Source of the DNA: CAG-698 sp964385755
Lineage (GTDB): Bacteria; Bacillota_I; Bacilli_A; ML615J-28; CAG-698
Length of the DNA: 59,776 bases
Direction of reading: 5' to 3'
Assembly: GCA_964385755.1 (NCBI GenBank)
Contig: CAYLPZ010000012.1
Coordinates: 1-59,776, forward strand
The translations under genes were made by a program, and so were the position numbers. Of this stretch, positions 52,031 through 59,776 are shown piece after piece (position 1 is the first letter of the stretch; each line of letters begins with the position of its first letter). A model generated the notes under the pieces. It saw nothing but the letters and a program-made list of their open reading frames with translations. It did no database searches and was not told the DNA's origin.

Positions 52031-53680
52031 ATGTTTACTGTAAAAATAAATAATCAAGAATATAAATTTGAAGAAAAAGTTACACTTTTAGAACTTGCGA
52101 AAAAACACATGCCTAATGCTATTATTGCGAAAGTTAATAATAGACTTCGCGAGTTATCTTATTATGTTAACTATACTTGTGTTGTTGAGTTCTTAGATTT
52201 AACTAGTTTTGATTCAGTAAGAGTTTATGAAACTAGTGTACGCTATTTAATTATTATGGCACTTGAAAAAATAGATCCAAACATTAAGGTACAATTTAAT
52301 CAATGTGTTTCTAGATCAATCTCATGTACGCTAAAGAATTCAAATATCAAGATTAATCGTAATTTTATTGAAAAACTAGATAGTGAAATGAAAAAACTAA
52401 TAGCACTTGATTTACCATTTATTAGAAAAACTATTTCAAAAGAAGAAGCAATCAAAGTTTATTCTAAGAGAGGTTATGATGATAAAGTAGAATTAATGAA
52501 ATATCGTCCTGAAGATCACGTAAACCAACATGAATGTGGAGATTATTCAAACTATATGTATGGATACTTAGTTCCATCTACAGGATATTTAAAAGATTAT
52601 AAATTACAAATTTATCATCCTGGATTTATTGTGCAAATTCCAAGAGCTGAGTGTAAAGGGCAAATTCCTGCCTTTGAGGAAGCTCCTGTGTTTGATCAAA
52701 TGATCGATGATGCTAAAGAATGGGCAAAAGTATGTAAATGTGAGACACTTTCAGAATTAAATTATTATTGTGTAAATAATAAAGTATCAGATTTTGTAAA
52801 TATGTGTGAAACAAAGCATAACAACACTTTAGCATTACTTGGACAAAAAATCAAAGAACGTGGTAAATCACTAAGGCTTGTTTGTATTGCAGGGCCATCA
52901 TCAAGTGGAAAAACTACATTTAGTCATAGATTACGTATCGAATTATTAAGTATAGGCTTAAAACCAATAAAAATTAGTATGGATGATTATTATAAGCCAA
53001 GAAACGAATGTCCAAAAGATGAAAACGGAGATTATGATTTTGAACATGTTAATGCCCTTGATTTAGATTTATTTAATGAAAACCTACTTTCATTAATTGA
53101 AGGTGAAGAAATAGTAACACCAATTTTTGATTTTAAACTTGGAAAAAGAGTAGATGGTCCAAAGATGAAAGTTGATAATGATTCAATTATTATAATTGAA
53201 GGAATTCATGCATTAAATGAAGAAGTGACAAAACTAATACCTAAATCACAAAAATTTAAAATCTTTATCAGTCCATTTTCACAAATTAATATTGATGATC
53301 ATAACCCAATCCCATCATCCGAGATTAGATTATTACGTAGAATTGTAAGAGATTTAAAGTATCGTAAAACTGAACCTCAGGATACTTTTGCGATGTGGCC
53401 AAGTGTTCGCCGTGGTGAATTTAGATGGATTTACCCTTGCCAAGAGCAAGCAGATTTTGTTTTCAATACTGAATTACATTATGAACTTGCGGTGATGAAA
53501 AAATATGCTATTAAAGCATTAAGTCAAATAAAGAGTGATGATGAGTTCTATATTCAAGCTAATAGATTAATTAAATTCTTAAAACTAGTTGAGGAAATAG
53601 ATGATAGATATGTTCCTTGTAATTCACTTTTGCGTGAATTCATTGGTGGAAGCTGCTTCTATGATTTTGCTGAGGAGTAA
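52031..53680 (+). CDS. Nucleoside kinase with N-terminal TGS/ThrRS-like domain (uridine kinase fusion)
   Basis: The 549-residue protein joins an N-terminal region like the TGS and editing domain of threonyl-tRNA synthetase (1-230; F-T-V-K-I-N-N-Q-E-Y then H-P-G-F-I-V-Q-I-P-R) to a uridine kinase domain. The kinase has Walker A G-P-S-S-S-G-K-T (288-295), D-D-Y-Y-K-P-R and I-E-G-I-H-A-L. This architecture is known from Thermotoga and Clostridia, where it phosphorylates uridine or cytidine. thrS often lies by infC-rpmI-rplT, so the location is notable. GGGAGATATA precedes ATG 52031. The N-terminal domain has no synthetase core and so does not charge tRNA. Confidence 0.88.
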   Translation: MFTVKINNQEYKFEEKVTLLELAKKHMPNAIIAKVNNRLRELSYYVNYTCVVEFLDLTSFDSVRVYETSVRYLIIMALEKIDPNIKVQFNQCVSRSISCTLKNSNIKINRNFIEKLDSEMKKLIALDLPFIRKTISKEEAIKVYSKRGYDDKVELMKYRPEDHVNQHECGDYSNYMYGYLVPSTGYLKDYKLQIYHPGFIVQIPRAECKGQIPAFEEAPVFDQMIDDAKEWAKVCKCETLSELNYYCVNNKVSDFVNMCETKHNNTLALLGQKIKERGKSLRLVCIAGPSSSGKTTFSHRLRIELLSIGLKPIKISMDDYYKPRNECPKDENGDYDFEHVNALDLDLFNENLLSLIEGEEIVTPIFDFKLGKRVDGPKMKVDNDSIIIIEGIHALNEEVTKLIPKSQKFKIFISPFSQINIDDHNPIPSSEIRLLRRIVRDLKYRKTEPQDTFAMWPSVRRGEFRWIYPCQEQADFVFNTELHYELAVMKKYAIKALSQIKSDDEFYIQANRLIKFLKLVEEIDDRYVPCNSLLREFIGGSCFYDFAEE

Positions 53681-53682
53681 AA

Positions 53683-54429
53683 ATGTATTTAATAAGCTGG
53701 AATGTAAATGGCTTAAGAGCATGTATTAATCATGGTTTTTTAGATTTCTTGTCTTCAAAAAATCCTGATATCATGTGTATTCAAGAAATAAAAATGACAA
53801 AAGAACAAGCTACATTTGAGTTTGATGGTTATGAATCATTTTGGTTTAGTGCAATTAAAAAGGGTTATTCAGGAACATTAATACTTACAAAAAAACATCC
53901 ACTATCAGTTTCTTACGGAATGAAAGATGATTATCTTGATGAAGGTAGAATAATAACATTAGAATATCAAGATTTTTATTTGGTTAATGTATATGTTCCT
54001 AATAGCCAAGATGATTTAAAACGAATTAATTATCGTATGAAATTTGAAGATGATTTTAGATGTTACTTAAATGAATTAAAGAAAATTAAAAACGTAATAG
54101 TATGTGGGGATTTAAACGTTGCTCATAAAGAAATAGATATAAAGAATCCTAAAGCAAACGAAAATAATCCTGGTTTTACAATTTATGAAAGAAATAAAAT
54201 GACAGAACTTTTAGAAAGTGGATTTATAGATACATATAGATATTTATATCCTGAGAATATAAACTATTCTTGGTGGAGTTATCGATTTAATTCTCGACAA
54301 AATAATATTGGATGGCGTATCGATTACTTTCTTGTTAGCAGTGATATGCTGGATAAAATTGTTGATGCTCATATATATAGTGAAATATATGGTTCTGATC
54401 ATTGTCCGGTTGGTTTAATAATTAAATAA
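53683..54429 (+). CDS. exoA: Exodeoxyribonuclease III (ExoA/Xth family)
   Basis: This AP endonuclease and 3'-5' exonuclease acts in base excision repair. The 248-residue protein has the EEP motifs S-W-N-V-N-G-L-R-A, I-Q-E-I-K-M, C-G-D-L-N-V-A-H, W-R-I-D-Y-F and G-S-D-H-C-P-V-G at the C-terminus. All metal and catalytic residues appear present. It starts two bases after the nucleoside kinase gene, so translation is probably coupled. Confidence 0.94.
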   Translation: MYLISWNVNGLRACINHGFLDFLSSKNPDIMCIQEIKMTKEQATFEFDGYESFWFSAIKKGYSGTLILTKKHPLSVSYGMKDDYLDEGRIITLEYQDFYLVNVYVPNSQDDLKRINYRMKFEDDFRCYLNELKKIKNVIVCGDLNVAHKEIDIKNPKANENNPGFTIYERNKMTELLESGFIDTYRYLYPENINYSWWSYRFNSRQNNIGWRIDYFLVSSDMLDKIVDAHIYSEIYGSDHCPVGLIIK

Positions 54430-54435
54430 ATATAA

Positions 54436-54474
54436 AAACATCTTTTAGCTTACAAAGTTAAAAGATGTTTTTAT
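54436..54474. terminator. Bidirectional terminator between exoA and the C26 hydrolase
   Basis: AAACATCTTTTA (54436-54447) pairs with TAAAAGATGTTT (54459-54470), followed by T. The A run ahead of it serves the minus strand. Confidence 0.88.
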
Positions 54475-54477
54475 TTA

Positions 54478-55149
54478 TTATTTATTATTCTTATATTCTT
54501 CAACTAAATCAAAGAAAGCTTGAAAGATTATTTTACTTTCTTTCCATTCAAAATTCTTTTCAGGATGCCACTGAATGCCTATGATTGGTAATGATTCATG
54601 AATGAATGCTTCATTAGTGCCATCAATATTCTTCGCAACTTCAATAAGCCCTGATGCAAGTTTGTTAACTGCTTGGTGATGATAACTATTAGCAAGAAAT
54701 AAATCTCCTAGATCTAAAAGTCTATTTTTAGATGCAATAATTTGATGACCTTCTCTAATTCCTGAATGGTTATCAATATGTTGTTTTAAGCTTCCACCTA
54801 AGAAGGCATTGATACTTTGATGACCTCTACAAATACCAAGCATTGGTATTTTCTTTTCTTTACAGTATAAAATTACTTTTTGATCTAAAATATCAAGTCT
54901 TTCACTAACTTCTTTAGATTGTCCTTTATTTTCTTCACCATAGTATTTAGGATCAATGTCAGACCCACCAGTAACTAATACTCCATCAACTAAGTCTAAT
55001 ACTTCTTCAATATTCGGATTATCTAATGTAAGCATAATGCAATTTGCATCATAATGCAAAATTGCTTTAACATATGTATCATTGACAAATTGTTTTAATG
55101 CACCATCTTCAACAAGTAAACGGGGAGTAACAGCAATTATTTTTTTCAT
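54478..55149 (-). CDS. Class I glutamine amidotransferase-like hydrolase (peptidase C26, PuuD-like)
   Basis: The 223-residue protein belongs to the gamma-glutamyl hydrolase family. The nucleophile Cys is in G-I-C-R-G-H-Q (Cys107), and the His and Glu of the triad are in W-H-P-E-K (195 and 197). V-T-G-G-S-D-I-D-P lies near 59-67. Relatives release glutamate from gamma-glutamyl-GABA or from folate conjugates; the substrate is not clear from sequence. GGAGGTAAAT before ATG 55149 (minus strand) excludes a longer upstream frame. It converges on exoA. Confidence 0.88.
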   Translation of the reverse strand: MKKIIAVTPRLLVEDGALKQFVNDTYVKAILHYDANCIMLTLDNPNIEEVLDLVDGVLVTGGSDIDPKYYGEENKGQSKEVSERLDILDQKVILYCKEKKIPMLGICRGHQSINAFLGGSLKQHIDNHSGIREGHQIIASKNRLLDLGDLFLANSYHHQAVNKLASGLIEVAKNIDGTNEAFIHESLPIIGIQWHPEKNFEWKESKIIFQAFFDLVEEYKNNK

Positions 55150-55303
55150 ATTTACCTCCATTAATCGATATGTATATATTTTACAATAAATCAATCTAAA
55201 TTTCAATTGCATAATAAGTTATATATTCTATAATTTATTTAAAATATTAATAATATAGAAAAATAAACCCTTAAATGATATAATAGTATTGAGGAATTAA
55301 AAT

Positions 55304-56452
55304 ATGAGAAAAAAGGAACAAATAATAGATTATAAAATATCTTATCCAAATTATCAAAAATCTACTATAAATATGATGGCATCAATTTTAAAGCATTATA
55401 ATTATGATAGTGGTTATAGTACACTTAAGAATTTAGACGAGAAATTGCAAGATGCTGATAACATTTGCCTAATTATATTAGATGGACTTGGAAATAATAA
55501 TTTAAAATATGCATCAAAGAATGGTTTCTTTGAGACAAATAAACTAGATGTCATTAGTTCTGTTTTTCCTTCCACAACGGTTGCGGCGATAACTACTATA
55601 CAATCAGGTGTTTCACCAATATCTCATGGAATGCTTGGATGGACATTAAGGTTTGATGAGGTTAATAAAAATATTGATGTGTTTAGAAATAAGTATACTT
55701 ATTTTCAAGAAAATGTAGAAATTGATTATATGAGTATTATGAAATACAAAAATATTTTTACTAAAATTAAAGAAAATAGTAATACAAAATGTTTTTATTA
55801 TAGACCGGAGTCAATAAAAAATGATTTAATCGATGGCATAAACATTTGCTATAAGGACATTCGTGACGGCTTAAAAAAACTAAGGAATAATTTAAAAAGT
55901 AATGCAAATTCATTTACTTACTTTTATTGCGATTACCCAGACAATATTATGCACAAAAAAGGAACACGATCTTTGGCAGTTAAATTAAAGATTAGATCAC
56001 TACAAAGACTAATAAAAAGATATACAAAAGGTATTACAAATACAACTTTTATTATTTCTGCTGATCATGGATTAATTAATATAGAAAAAAGCATTGACTT
56101 ATATACAGATAAGAAATACGCTAAGATGCTCTCACACCATGTCTCACTTGAATCAAGGGCAACAGTCTTATATGTTAAAAATAAATATTTAGATGAGTTC
56201 AAAGAAACATTTACAAAAGATTATGGAAATGACTTTATACTATTAACAAAAGAAGAAGCATTGAAAGAGAAAATATTTGGTGATGGAGATAAACATTTTA
56301 AAGTAGATTCATTTTTAGGAGACTACATTGCAATTGCAAAAAAAGGTGTTTGTATTTCTAAACATACTAATGTAAAAAAAATGAAAGCATCACATGCAGG
56401 GATGACAGAAGATGAAATGATAGTCCCACTAATTTTTATTAAAAATGAATAA
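55304..56452 (+). CDS. Alkaline phosphatase superfamily protein (NPP/phosphodiesterase-like)
   Basis: The 382-residue protein has metal-site motifs of type I phosphodiesterase/nucleotide pyrophosphatases: L-I-I-L-D-G-L-G-N-N near 60-69, F-P-S-T-T-V with the nucleophile Thr, Y-P-D-N-I-M-H-K, S-A-D-H-G-L-I and S-H-A-G-M-T near the end. No signal peptide is seen, so it is probably cytoplasmic. The substrate is unknown. TATAAT at 55279-55284 and GAGGA at 55291 precede ATG 55304. Confidence 0.8.
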   Translation: MRKKEQIIDYKISYPNYQKSTINMMASILKHYNYDSGYSTLKNLDEKLQDADNICLIILDGLGNNNLKYASKNGFFETNKLDVISSVFPSTTVAAITTIQSGVSPISHGMLGWTLRFDEVNKNIDVFRNKYTYFQENVEIDYMSIMKYKNIFTKIKENSNTKCFYYRPESIKNDLIDGINICYKDIRDGLKKLRNNLKSNANSFTYFYCDYPDNIMHKKGTRSLAVKLKIRSLQRLIKRYTKGITNTTFIISADHGLINIEKSIDLYTDKKYAKMLSHHVSLESRATVLYVKNKYLDEFKETFTKDYGNDFILLTKEEALKEKIFGDGDKHFKVDSFLGDYIAIAKKGVCISKHTNVKKMKASHAGMTEDEMIVPLIFIKNE

Positions 56453-56489
56453 TTTTTGCATTAAATAAACGTTTTCATTTTAATTCATC

Positions 56490-56518
56490 TTGATTAAAGC
56501 AAATATATAATGTATAAT
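56490..56518 (+). promoter_or_regulatory. Promoter of the amino acid ABC transporter
   Basis: TTGATT (56490-56495) and TATAAT (56513-56518) are spaced 17 bases apart. A leader of about 160 bases follows. Confidence 0.72.
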
Positions 56519-56549
56519 ACATTTGTATTTAATATATATTTAAAAGATA

Positions 56550-56660
56550 GGATTATTCCTTGAGCATAATTATACGATTCAGCTGATAGCGTGTAATTAT
56601 CGGCAAATCGTACTAAAAAATACTAGTACTTTACCATAAGGAGTTTTCCTTATGGTTTTT
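56550..56660 (+). ncRNA. Candidate riboswitch/attenuator before the ABC transporter
   Basis: ATAATTATACG (56566-56576) pairs with CGTGTAATTAT (56590-56600). Its loop holds GCTGAT (56582-56587), which can pair with ATCGGC (56599-56604), a pseudoknot. An alternative is TACGATT (56573-56579) with AATCGTA (56606-56612), which excludes both the first stem and GTACTA/TAGTAC (56610-56629). A terminator, ACCATAAGGA (56633-56642) / TCCTTATGGT (56647-56656) plus T, ends it. I do not recognise a named riboswitch or T-box. Confidence 0.6.
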
Positions 56661-56688
56661 ATTTTACAAATTGAAGGGAGTATTATTC

Positions 56689-57477
56689 ATGAAAAAAATT
56701 ATTACACTTGTTATGTTATTTGTTGGCTTTTTCACACTTACTTGTTGTGGAGAAGATGCAAAAGAATACGATGGAGAATTAGTTGTTGCAACTAACTGCG
56801 AATTTCCACCATTTGAATATACTGATTTTGATGGTAATCCAATTGGTATTGATATGGAACTTGCTTCAGAGATTGCAAAAATTTTAAATTATAAACTGCA
56901 AATTAAAGATATGCAATTTAACTCTGTTATTACAGCAGTTGAAACTAAACAATGTAATATTGGTATGGCTGGTTTAACAATATCTGAAAAGAGAAAAGAA
57001 AGTGTTGATTTTTGTGATCCATATTTTACAGCAAACCAAGTAATTATTGGCCTTGCTGGAGCTGAAGCTGTTGTATGTGAAACTTATGATGAAGCAATTA
57101 AGGCTTTAGAAGGTAAGAAAATTGGCTTCCAAACTGGAACTGTAGGACAATATTTTGTTGAAGGTGATGCTGATTGGGAATTTGATGGTATAGCTAATGC
57201 GGAAGCTAAGGGCTTTACAAGTGGTGCAGCTGCTATTTTAGCTTTAAAGAGTGGTATTATTGATTATATAGTTATCGATAAAGTTCCCGCATTACAATTT
57301 ATTAATAAAAATGCTGATTTAGCACTTAACGATAAAGTAAACTTAACTGAAGAAGAATATGCTTTCATCGTTCAAAAAGGAGATTCTGATTTACAAGAAA
57401 AAGTTAATAATGCTTTGAAAACATTAAAAGAAAATGGAAAGTTTGACGAAATTGTCAATAAATATTATAGCGACTAA
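56689..57477 (+). CDS. Amino acid ABC transporter substrate-binding lipoprotein
   Basis: The extracellular solute-binding protein (family 3, bacterial SBP_bac_3) has 262 residues, with a signal peptide and Cys at about 20-21 (L-T-C-C). The lobe motifs are N-C-E-F-P-P-F-E-Y, G-I-D-M-E-L-A, G-M-A-G-L-T-I-S-E-K-R and V-D-F-C-D-P-Y-F. This form usually binds polar or basic amino acids. AAGGGAG at 56674-56680 sets ATG 56689. It starts a three-gene operon with the permease and ATPase, behind a regulatory leader. Confidence 0.92.
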   Translation: MKKIITLVMLFVGFFTLTCCGEDAKEYDGELVVATNCEFPPFEYTDFDGNPIGIDMELASEIAKILNYKLQIKDMQFNSVITAVETKQCNIGMAGLTISEKRKESVDFCDPYFTANQVIIGLAGAEAVVCETYDEAIKALEGKKIGFQTGTVGQYFVEGDADWEFDGIANAEAKGFTSGAAAILALKSGIIDYIVIDKVPALQFINKNADLALNDKVNLTEEEYAFIVQKGDSDLQEKVNNALKTLKENGKFDEIVNKYYSD

Positions 57478-58181
57478 TGAACTACTTAAGCATTGTAAGC
57501 AGAATATTTGAACTGTTAATAAATTATAGAACAGTTATTTTTAAGGCAATAGGAAAAACTTTAGCAATTGCTATTGTGGCATTTGTTATTGGTTTATTCT
57601 TAGGAACGCTGATTGCAATAATTAGGATAGTTCCTAAGAATAAAAATGTTCCGTTGATTATTCTTGATAAAATCTGTGCAGTTTATGTTACAGTCATTAG
57701 AGGTACACCAATTGTAGTACAATTATTATTAATGTATTTTGCAATAATCCCATTAATTATAAAGAATTCTAATGAACTAGTAGTTGCAATGATTGTATTT
57801 GGGCTAAACAGTGGTGCTTATATGTCAGAGATAATGCGTGCAGGTTTTATGTCAGTCGATAAAGGACAAACAGAAGCAGGAAGAACTTTAGGCTTAAGCT
57901 ACAGCAAAACCATGTTTTCAATAGTGTTCCCACAAGCAATAAAGAATATTATTCCTACTATTTTAAATGAACTAATAAGTTTATTAAAAGAAACTAGTGT
58001 TGCAGGTTACATTACTGTTATTGATATTACTTTCGCAATTCAAAAGATAATTTCTAATGAATATTCAGCATTAGAACCTTATTTGCTTCTAGCAATAATC
58101 TATTTAGTTCTAGTTGGTATTCTTACAATTCCGGTTAAACTTTTAGAAAGGAATATGAGGAAAAATGATCAAAATAACTAA
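57477..58181 (+). CDS. Amino acid ABC transporter permease (HisM/GlnP-like)
   Basis: The 234-residue membrane protein has about five hydrophobic segments and the ABC permease EAA loop E-A-G-R-T-L-G-L-S-Y-S-K-T. The signature region V-I-R-G-T-P-I-V-V-Q lies near residue 78. The start codon overlaps the stop of the binding protein (TAATGA). It overlaps the ATPase gene by 17 bases, so the three are co-translated. Confidence 0.92.
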   Translation: MNYLSIVSRIFELLINYRTVIFKAIGKTLAIAIVAFVIGLFLGTLIAIIRIVPKNKNVPLIILDKICAVYVTVIRGTPIVVQLLLMYFAIIPLIIKNSNELVVAMIVFGLNSGAYMSEIMRAGFMSVDKGQTEAGRTLGLSYSKTMFSIVFPQAIKNIIPTILNELISLLKETSVAGYITVIDITFAIQKIISNEYSALEPYLLLAIIYLVLVGILTIPVKLLERNMRKNDQNN

Positions 58182-58986
58182 TTTACAAAAAAAGTATGGT
58201 GATCTTGAAGTACTAAAAGACATCACAGAAACAATTGAAGATGGTGAGATAATCTCAATTATTGGACCTTCTGGAAGTGGTAAAAGTACATTCCTTCGTT
58301 GTCTTAATCTAATTGAAGAACCTACAAGTGGTAAAATTGAAGTAGATGGATTAGAAGCATATAAAAATATAAATATAAATGAATATAGAAGACATATGGG
58401 AATGGTTTTCCAAAAGTTTAACTTATTTTCTCATATGAATGTGTTAAAAAATGTTACCTATGCACTAGAATATCATTTATTACAAGAACGAAAAGAAAAG
58501 CTAAAGGAAATAAGAAAATCAAAAGTTAAACACTTCTTTAATAATAAGGTTGAAGTGATAAAAGAAAAAATAATAAGTAAACAAGAAATAAAAAAACAAG
58601 TCCAAGAAAAAGCTTTTGATTATCTACAAAGAATAGGTTTACAAGATAAAGCATATGAGTATCCAAATAATTTATCAGGTGGACAACAACAACGTATTGC
58701 TATTATTCGTTCACTAATGCTTGATCCAAAAGTGATGCTTTTTGATGAACCTACTAGTGCATTAGATCCAGAAATGGTAAATGATGTTTTAGATCTAATT
58801 AAAAAAGTAACAAAGCAAAACAGAACTGTAATAATCGTAACACATGAAATGGGTTTTGCTAAAGAAATAAGTACAAGGGTTTTATTTATGGATGGAGGGT
58901 ATATTGTAGAAGAAGGAAATCCAAAAGAGGTCTTTGAGAGTCCTAAAAACCAAAGAACAAAAGATTTCTTAAGTAAGGTATTATAG
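58165..58986 (+). CDS. Amino acid ABC transporter ATP-binding protein with insertion
   Basis: This GlnQ-type ATPase has 273 residues. It has Walker A G-P-S-G-S-G-K-S (34-41), the Q-loop (V-F-Q-K near 81-84), signature L-S-G-G-Q-Q-Q-R (170-177), Walker B V-M-L-F-D-E-P and the switch His in V-T-H-E-M. GlnQ is normally about 240 residues. The extra 30 or so lie between the Q-loop and the signature (about 103-145), in a Lys/Glu-rich stretch. It overlaps the permease gene and is followed by a terminator. Confidence 0.93.
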   Translation: MIKITNLQKKYGDLEVLKDITETIEDGEIISIIGPSGSGKSTFLRCLNLIEEPTSGKIEVDGLEAYKNININEYRRHMGMVFQKFNLFSHMNVLKNVTYALEYHLLQERKEKLKEIRKSKVKHFFNNKVEVIKEKIISKQEIKKQVQEKAFDYLQRIGLQDKAYEYPNNLSGGQQQRIAIIRSLMLDPKVMLFDEPTSALDPEMVNDVLDLIKKVTKQNRTVIIVTHEMGFAKEISTRVLFMDGGYIVEEGNPKEVFESPKNQRTKDFLSKVL

Positions 58987-59010
58987 CTTAATTTAAATTA
59001 AGCTATTTTT
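58984..59010 (+). terminator. Intrinsic terminator after the ABC transporter
   Basis: TAGCTTAAT (58984-58992) pairs with ATTAAGCTA (58997-59005), followed by T. The stem begins at the stop codon of the ATPase gene. Confidence 0.88.
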
Positions 59011-59054
59011 ATTTTTAAAAAAGTTGTATAATACTTTTATAAAGAGGTGTAATA

Positions 59055-59723
59055 ATGAGTAAGATTGGTTTTGTAGGTTTAGATAAAGTATCTATAAATA
59101 TATTAAATGGAATAATAAATGCTAACCTTTATAAAGTAGATGATATCGTTGTGTATACAAAAGATAATGATAAGAAAGAATTATTACCTAATAATATGAT
59201 TAATATTTATGATAATTTTGAATTTTTCCTTAACAACTGTGATATTATAGTATTATCGGATACTAATTACTTTAATCAAATTTTAAATAAAACTTATAGT
59301 AGCAGGTGTGTTATTTCCCTACTTGAAAATATAAAAATATCAAAGTTAAGTACTATATTTATTGACTCATTAATCATACGTGTATATCAAAATGCTATTT
59401 CAAAAATCCCATATTGTCTAAGTTTAGTTTGTACAAATGACCAAGAAAATAAGAGCTTTAAGCGTTCTATGTTTATCTTTAAATGCATGGGAATTGTGGA
59501 AATAATTGATGAGCAATTATTTGATGATGCAGTGCCAGTATTAGACTCTTTACAACAACTTTTCTTAGAAAAGATAGAAAGTAATATTAAATTATTAGAA
59601 GATATAGGTATTGAAAAAAGTAAAGCTAACAAATTAGCATTTATGATTTTAATGAGTACATCTAAGATTGCTCTAGAAAATAATGTTACAGCAAGCGAAT
59701 TATCTAGTTTAATAAAAAAATAA
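59055..59723 (+). CDS. Degenerate ProC-like (pyrroline-5-carboxylate reductase-like) protein
   Basis: The 222-residue protein begins K-I-G-F-V-G-L-D-K-V-S-I-N-I, like the Rossmann start of P5C reductase, but the G-x-G-x-M-G pattern is incomplete. R-V-Y-Q-N-A-I-S-K-I-P matches the place of the R-x-M-P-N-T of ProC but lacks the P-N-T residues. A C-terminal dimerisation-like helix bundle follows. ProC is about 265 residues, so this is short. GAGGTG precedes ATG 59055. It may be a divergent or inactive relative. Confidence 0.55.
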   Translation: MSKIGFVGLDKVSINILNGIINANLYKVDDIVVYTKDNDKKELLPNNMINIYDNFEFFLNNCDIIVLSDTNYFNQILNKTYSSRCVISLLENIKISKLSTIFIDSLIIRVYQNAISKIPYCLSLVCTNDQENKSFKRSMFIFKCMGIVEIIDEQLFDDAVPVLDSLQQLFLEKIESNIKLLEDIGIEKSKANKLAFMILMSTSKIALENNVTASELSSLIKK

Positions 59724-59732
59724 AGGCTCTGT

Positions 59733-59760
59733 AAAAAATTATTGTGATAAATAATTTTTT
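59733..59760 (+). terminator. Possible terminator after the ProC-like gene
   Basis: AAAAATTATT pairs with AATAATTTTT around a GTGATA loop, with T-rich sequence after it. The stem is almost only A-T pairs, so it is uncertain. Confidence 0.4.
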
Positions 59761-59776
59761 CAAAATTATTTATGAC

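Noticed and set aside
56521..56660. T-box leader before the amino acid transporter
   Set aside because: A T-box sequence of the AGGGTGGNACCGCG kind is absent, and the leader is too short for Stem I plus the antiterminator.
1..59776. tRNA, rRNA, CRISPR, insertion sequences or prophage
   Set aside because: No cloverleaf, array of spaced repeats, transposase or phage structural gene was found by reading. A tRNAscan or minced run could still find something small.

Overview
The window is a gene-dense, very AT-rich chromosomal segment of a Bacillota (Firmicutes) bacterium, probably an uncultured host-associated lineage of the Bacilli/Erysipelotrichia/RF39 kind. This placement is inference. It rests on the Bacillus-like gene order (sigH-like, rpmG, secE, nusG ... 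rplKAJL ... ybxB/rsmC, rpoB, rpoC ... rpsL, rpsG, fusA, tuf), Firmicute ribosomal-protein leaders (L10, L20), strong AAGGAGG ribosome binding sites, and YlxM next to Ffh. TGA is a true stop: the gene at 37050 ends in TGA inside an ATGA overlap. This is therefore not a Mycoplasma-type code. A class A penicillin-binding protein indicates a peptidoglycan wall. No tRNA, rRNA, insertion sequence, prophage or CRISPR was seen.

Layout. 1-1.5 kb: a sigma-factor fragment, then rpmG-secE-nusG. 1.6-4.7 kb: serine synthesis (serC-serA) plus a TIM-barrel protein, inserted where rplK normally follows nusG. 4.7-6.0 kb: cca on the minus strand. 6.1-8.6 kb: rplK-rplA-rplJ-rplL with leader RNAs of the L1 and L10 type. 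8.7-18.5 kb: rtcB, an RsmC-like methyltransferase, rpoB and rpoC. The 334-base rpoB-rpoC gap can fold into several nested stems. 18.6-21.5 kb: two membrane PH-domain proteins and a CAT-fold protein that lacks the catalytic His. 21.7-26.1 kb: the str operon (rpsL, rpsG, fusA, tuf). 26.2-28.6 kb: tatD and an HtrA-like lipoprotein. 28.6-34.6 kb: the most unusual locus, a class A PBP and a degenerate GcvT-fold protein on the minus strand, divergent from a 1022-residue tubulin/FtsZ-superfamily protein.

34.7-43.0 kb: ychF, cinA, a PD-(D/E)XK-like protein, a TrmN6-like methyltransferase, then the SRP genes ftsY-ylxM-ffh and a coiled-coil protein. 43.0-46.8 kb: ruvA and ruvB split onto opposite strands, then queA and tgt (queuosine). 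46.8-50.5 kb: a likely lipoprotein, two unrecognised proteins, a diacylglycerol-kinase-family lipid kinase and acyl carrier protein. 50.5-52.0 kb: L20-type leader, infC (ATT start), rpmI, rplT. 52.0-56.5 kb: TGS/uridine kinase fusion, exonuclease III, a C26 glutamine amidotransferase-like hydrolase, and an alkaline-phosphatase-superfamily protein. 56.5-59.0 kb: an amino acid ABC transporter behind a leader with mutually exclusive stems and a terminator. 59.0-59.7 kb: a degenerate ProC-like protein.

Most of the window is core information processing, so the main novelty candidates are few. They are the tubulin-like locus (31.5-34.6 kb), the structured rpoB-rpoC spacer (14.5-14.8 kb), the leader before the ABC transporter (56.5-56.7 kb), the orphan GcvT-fold and CAT-fold pseudoenzyme candidates, and the three unrecognised genes after tgt.
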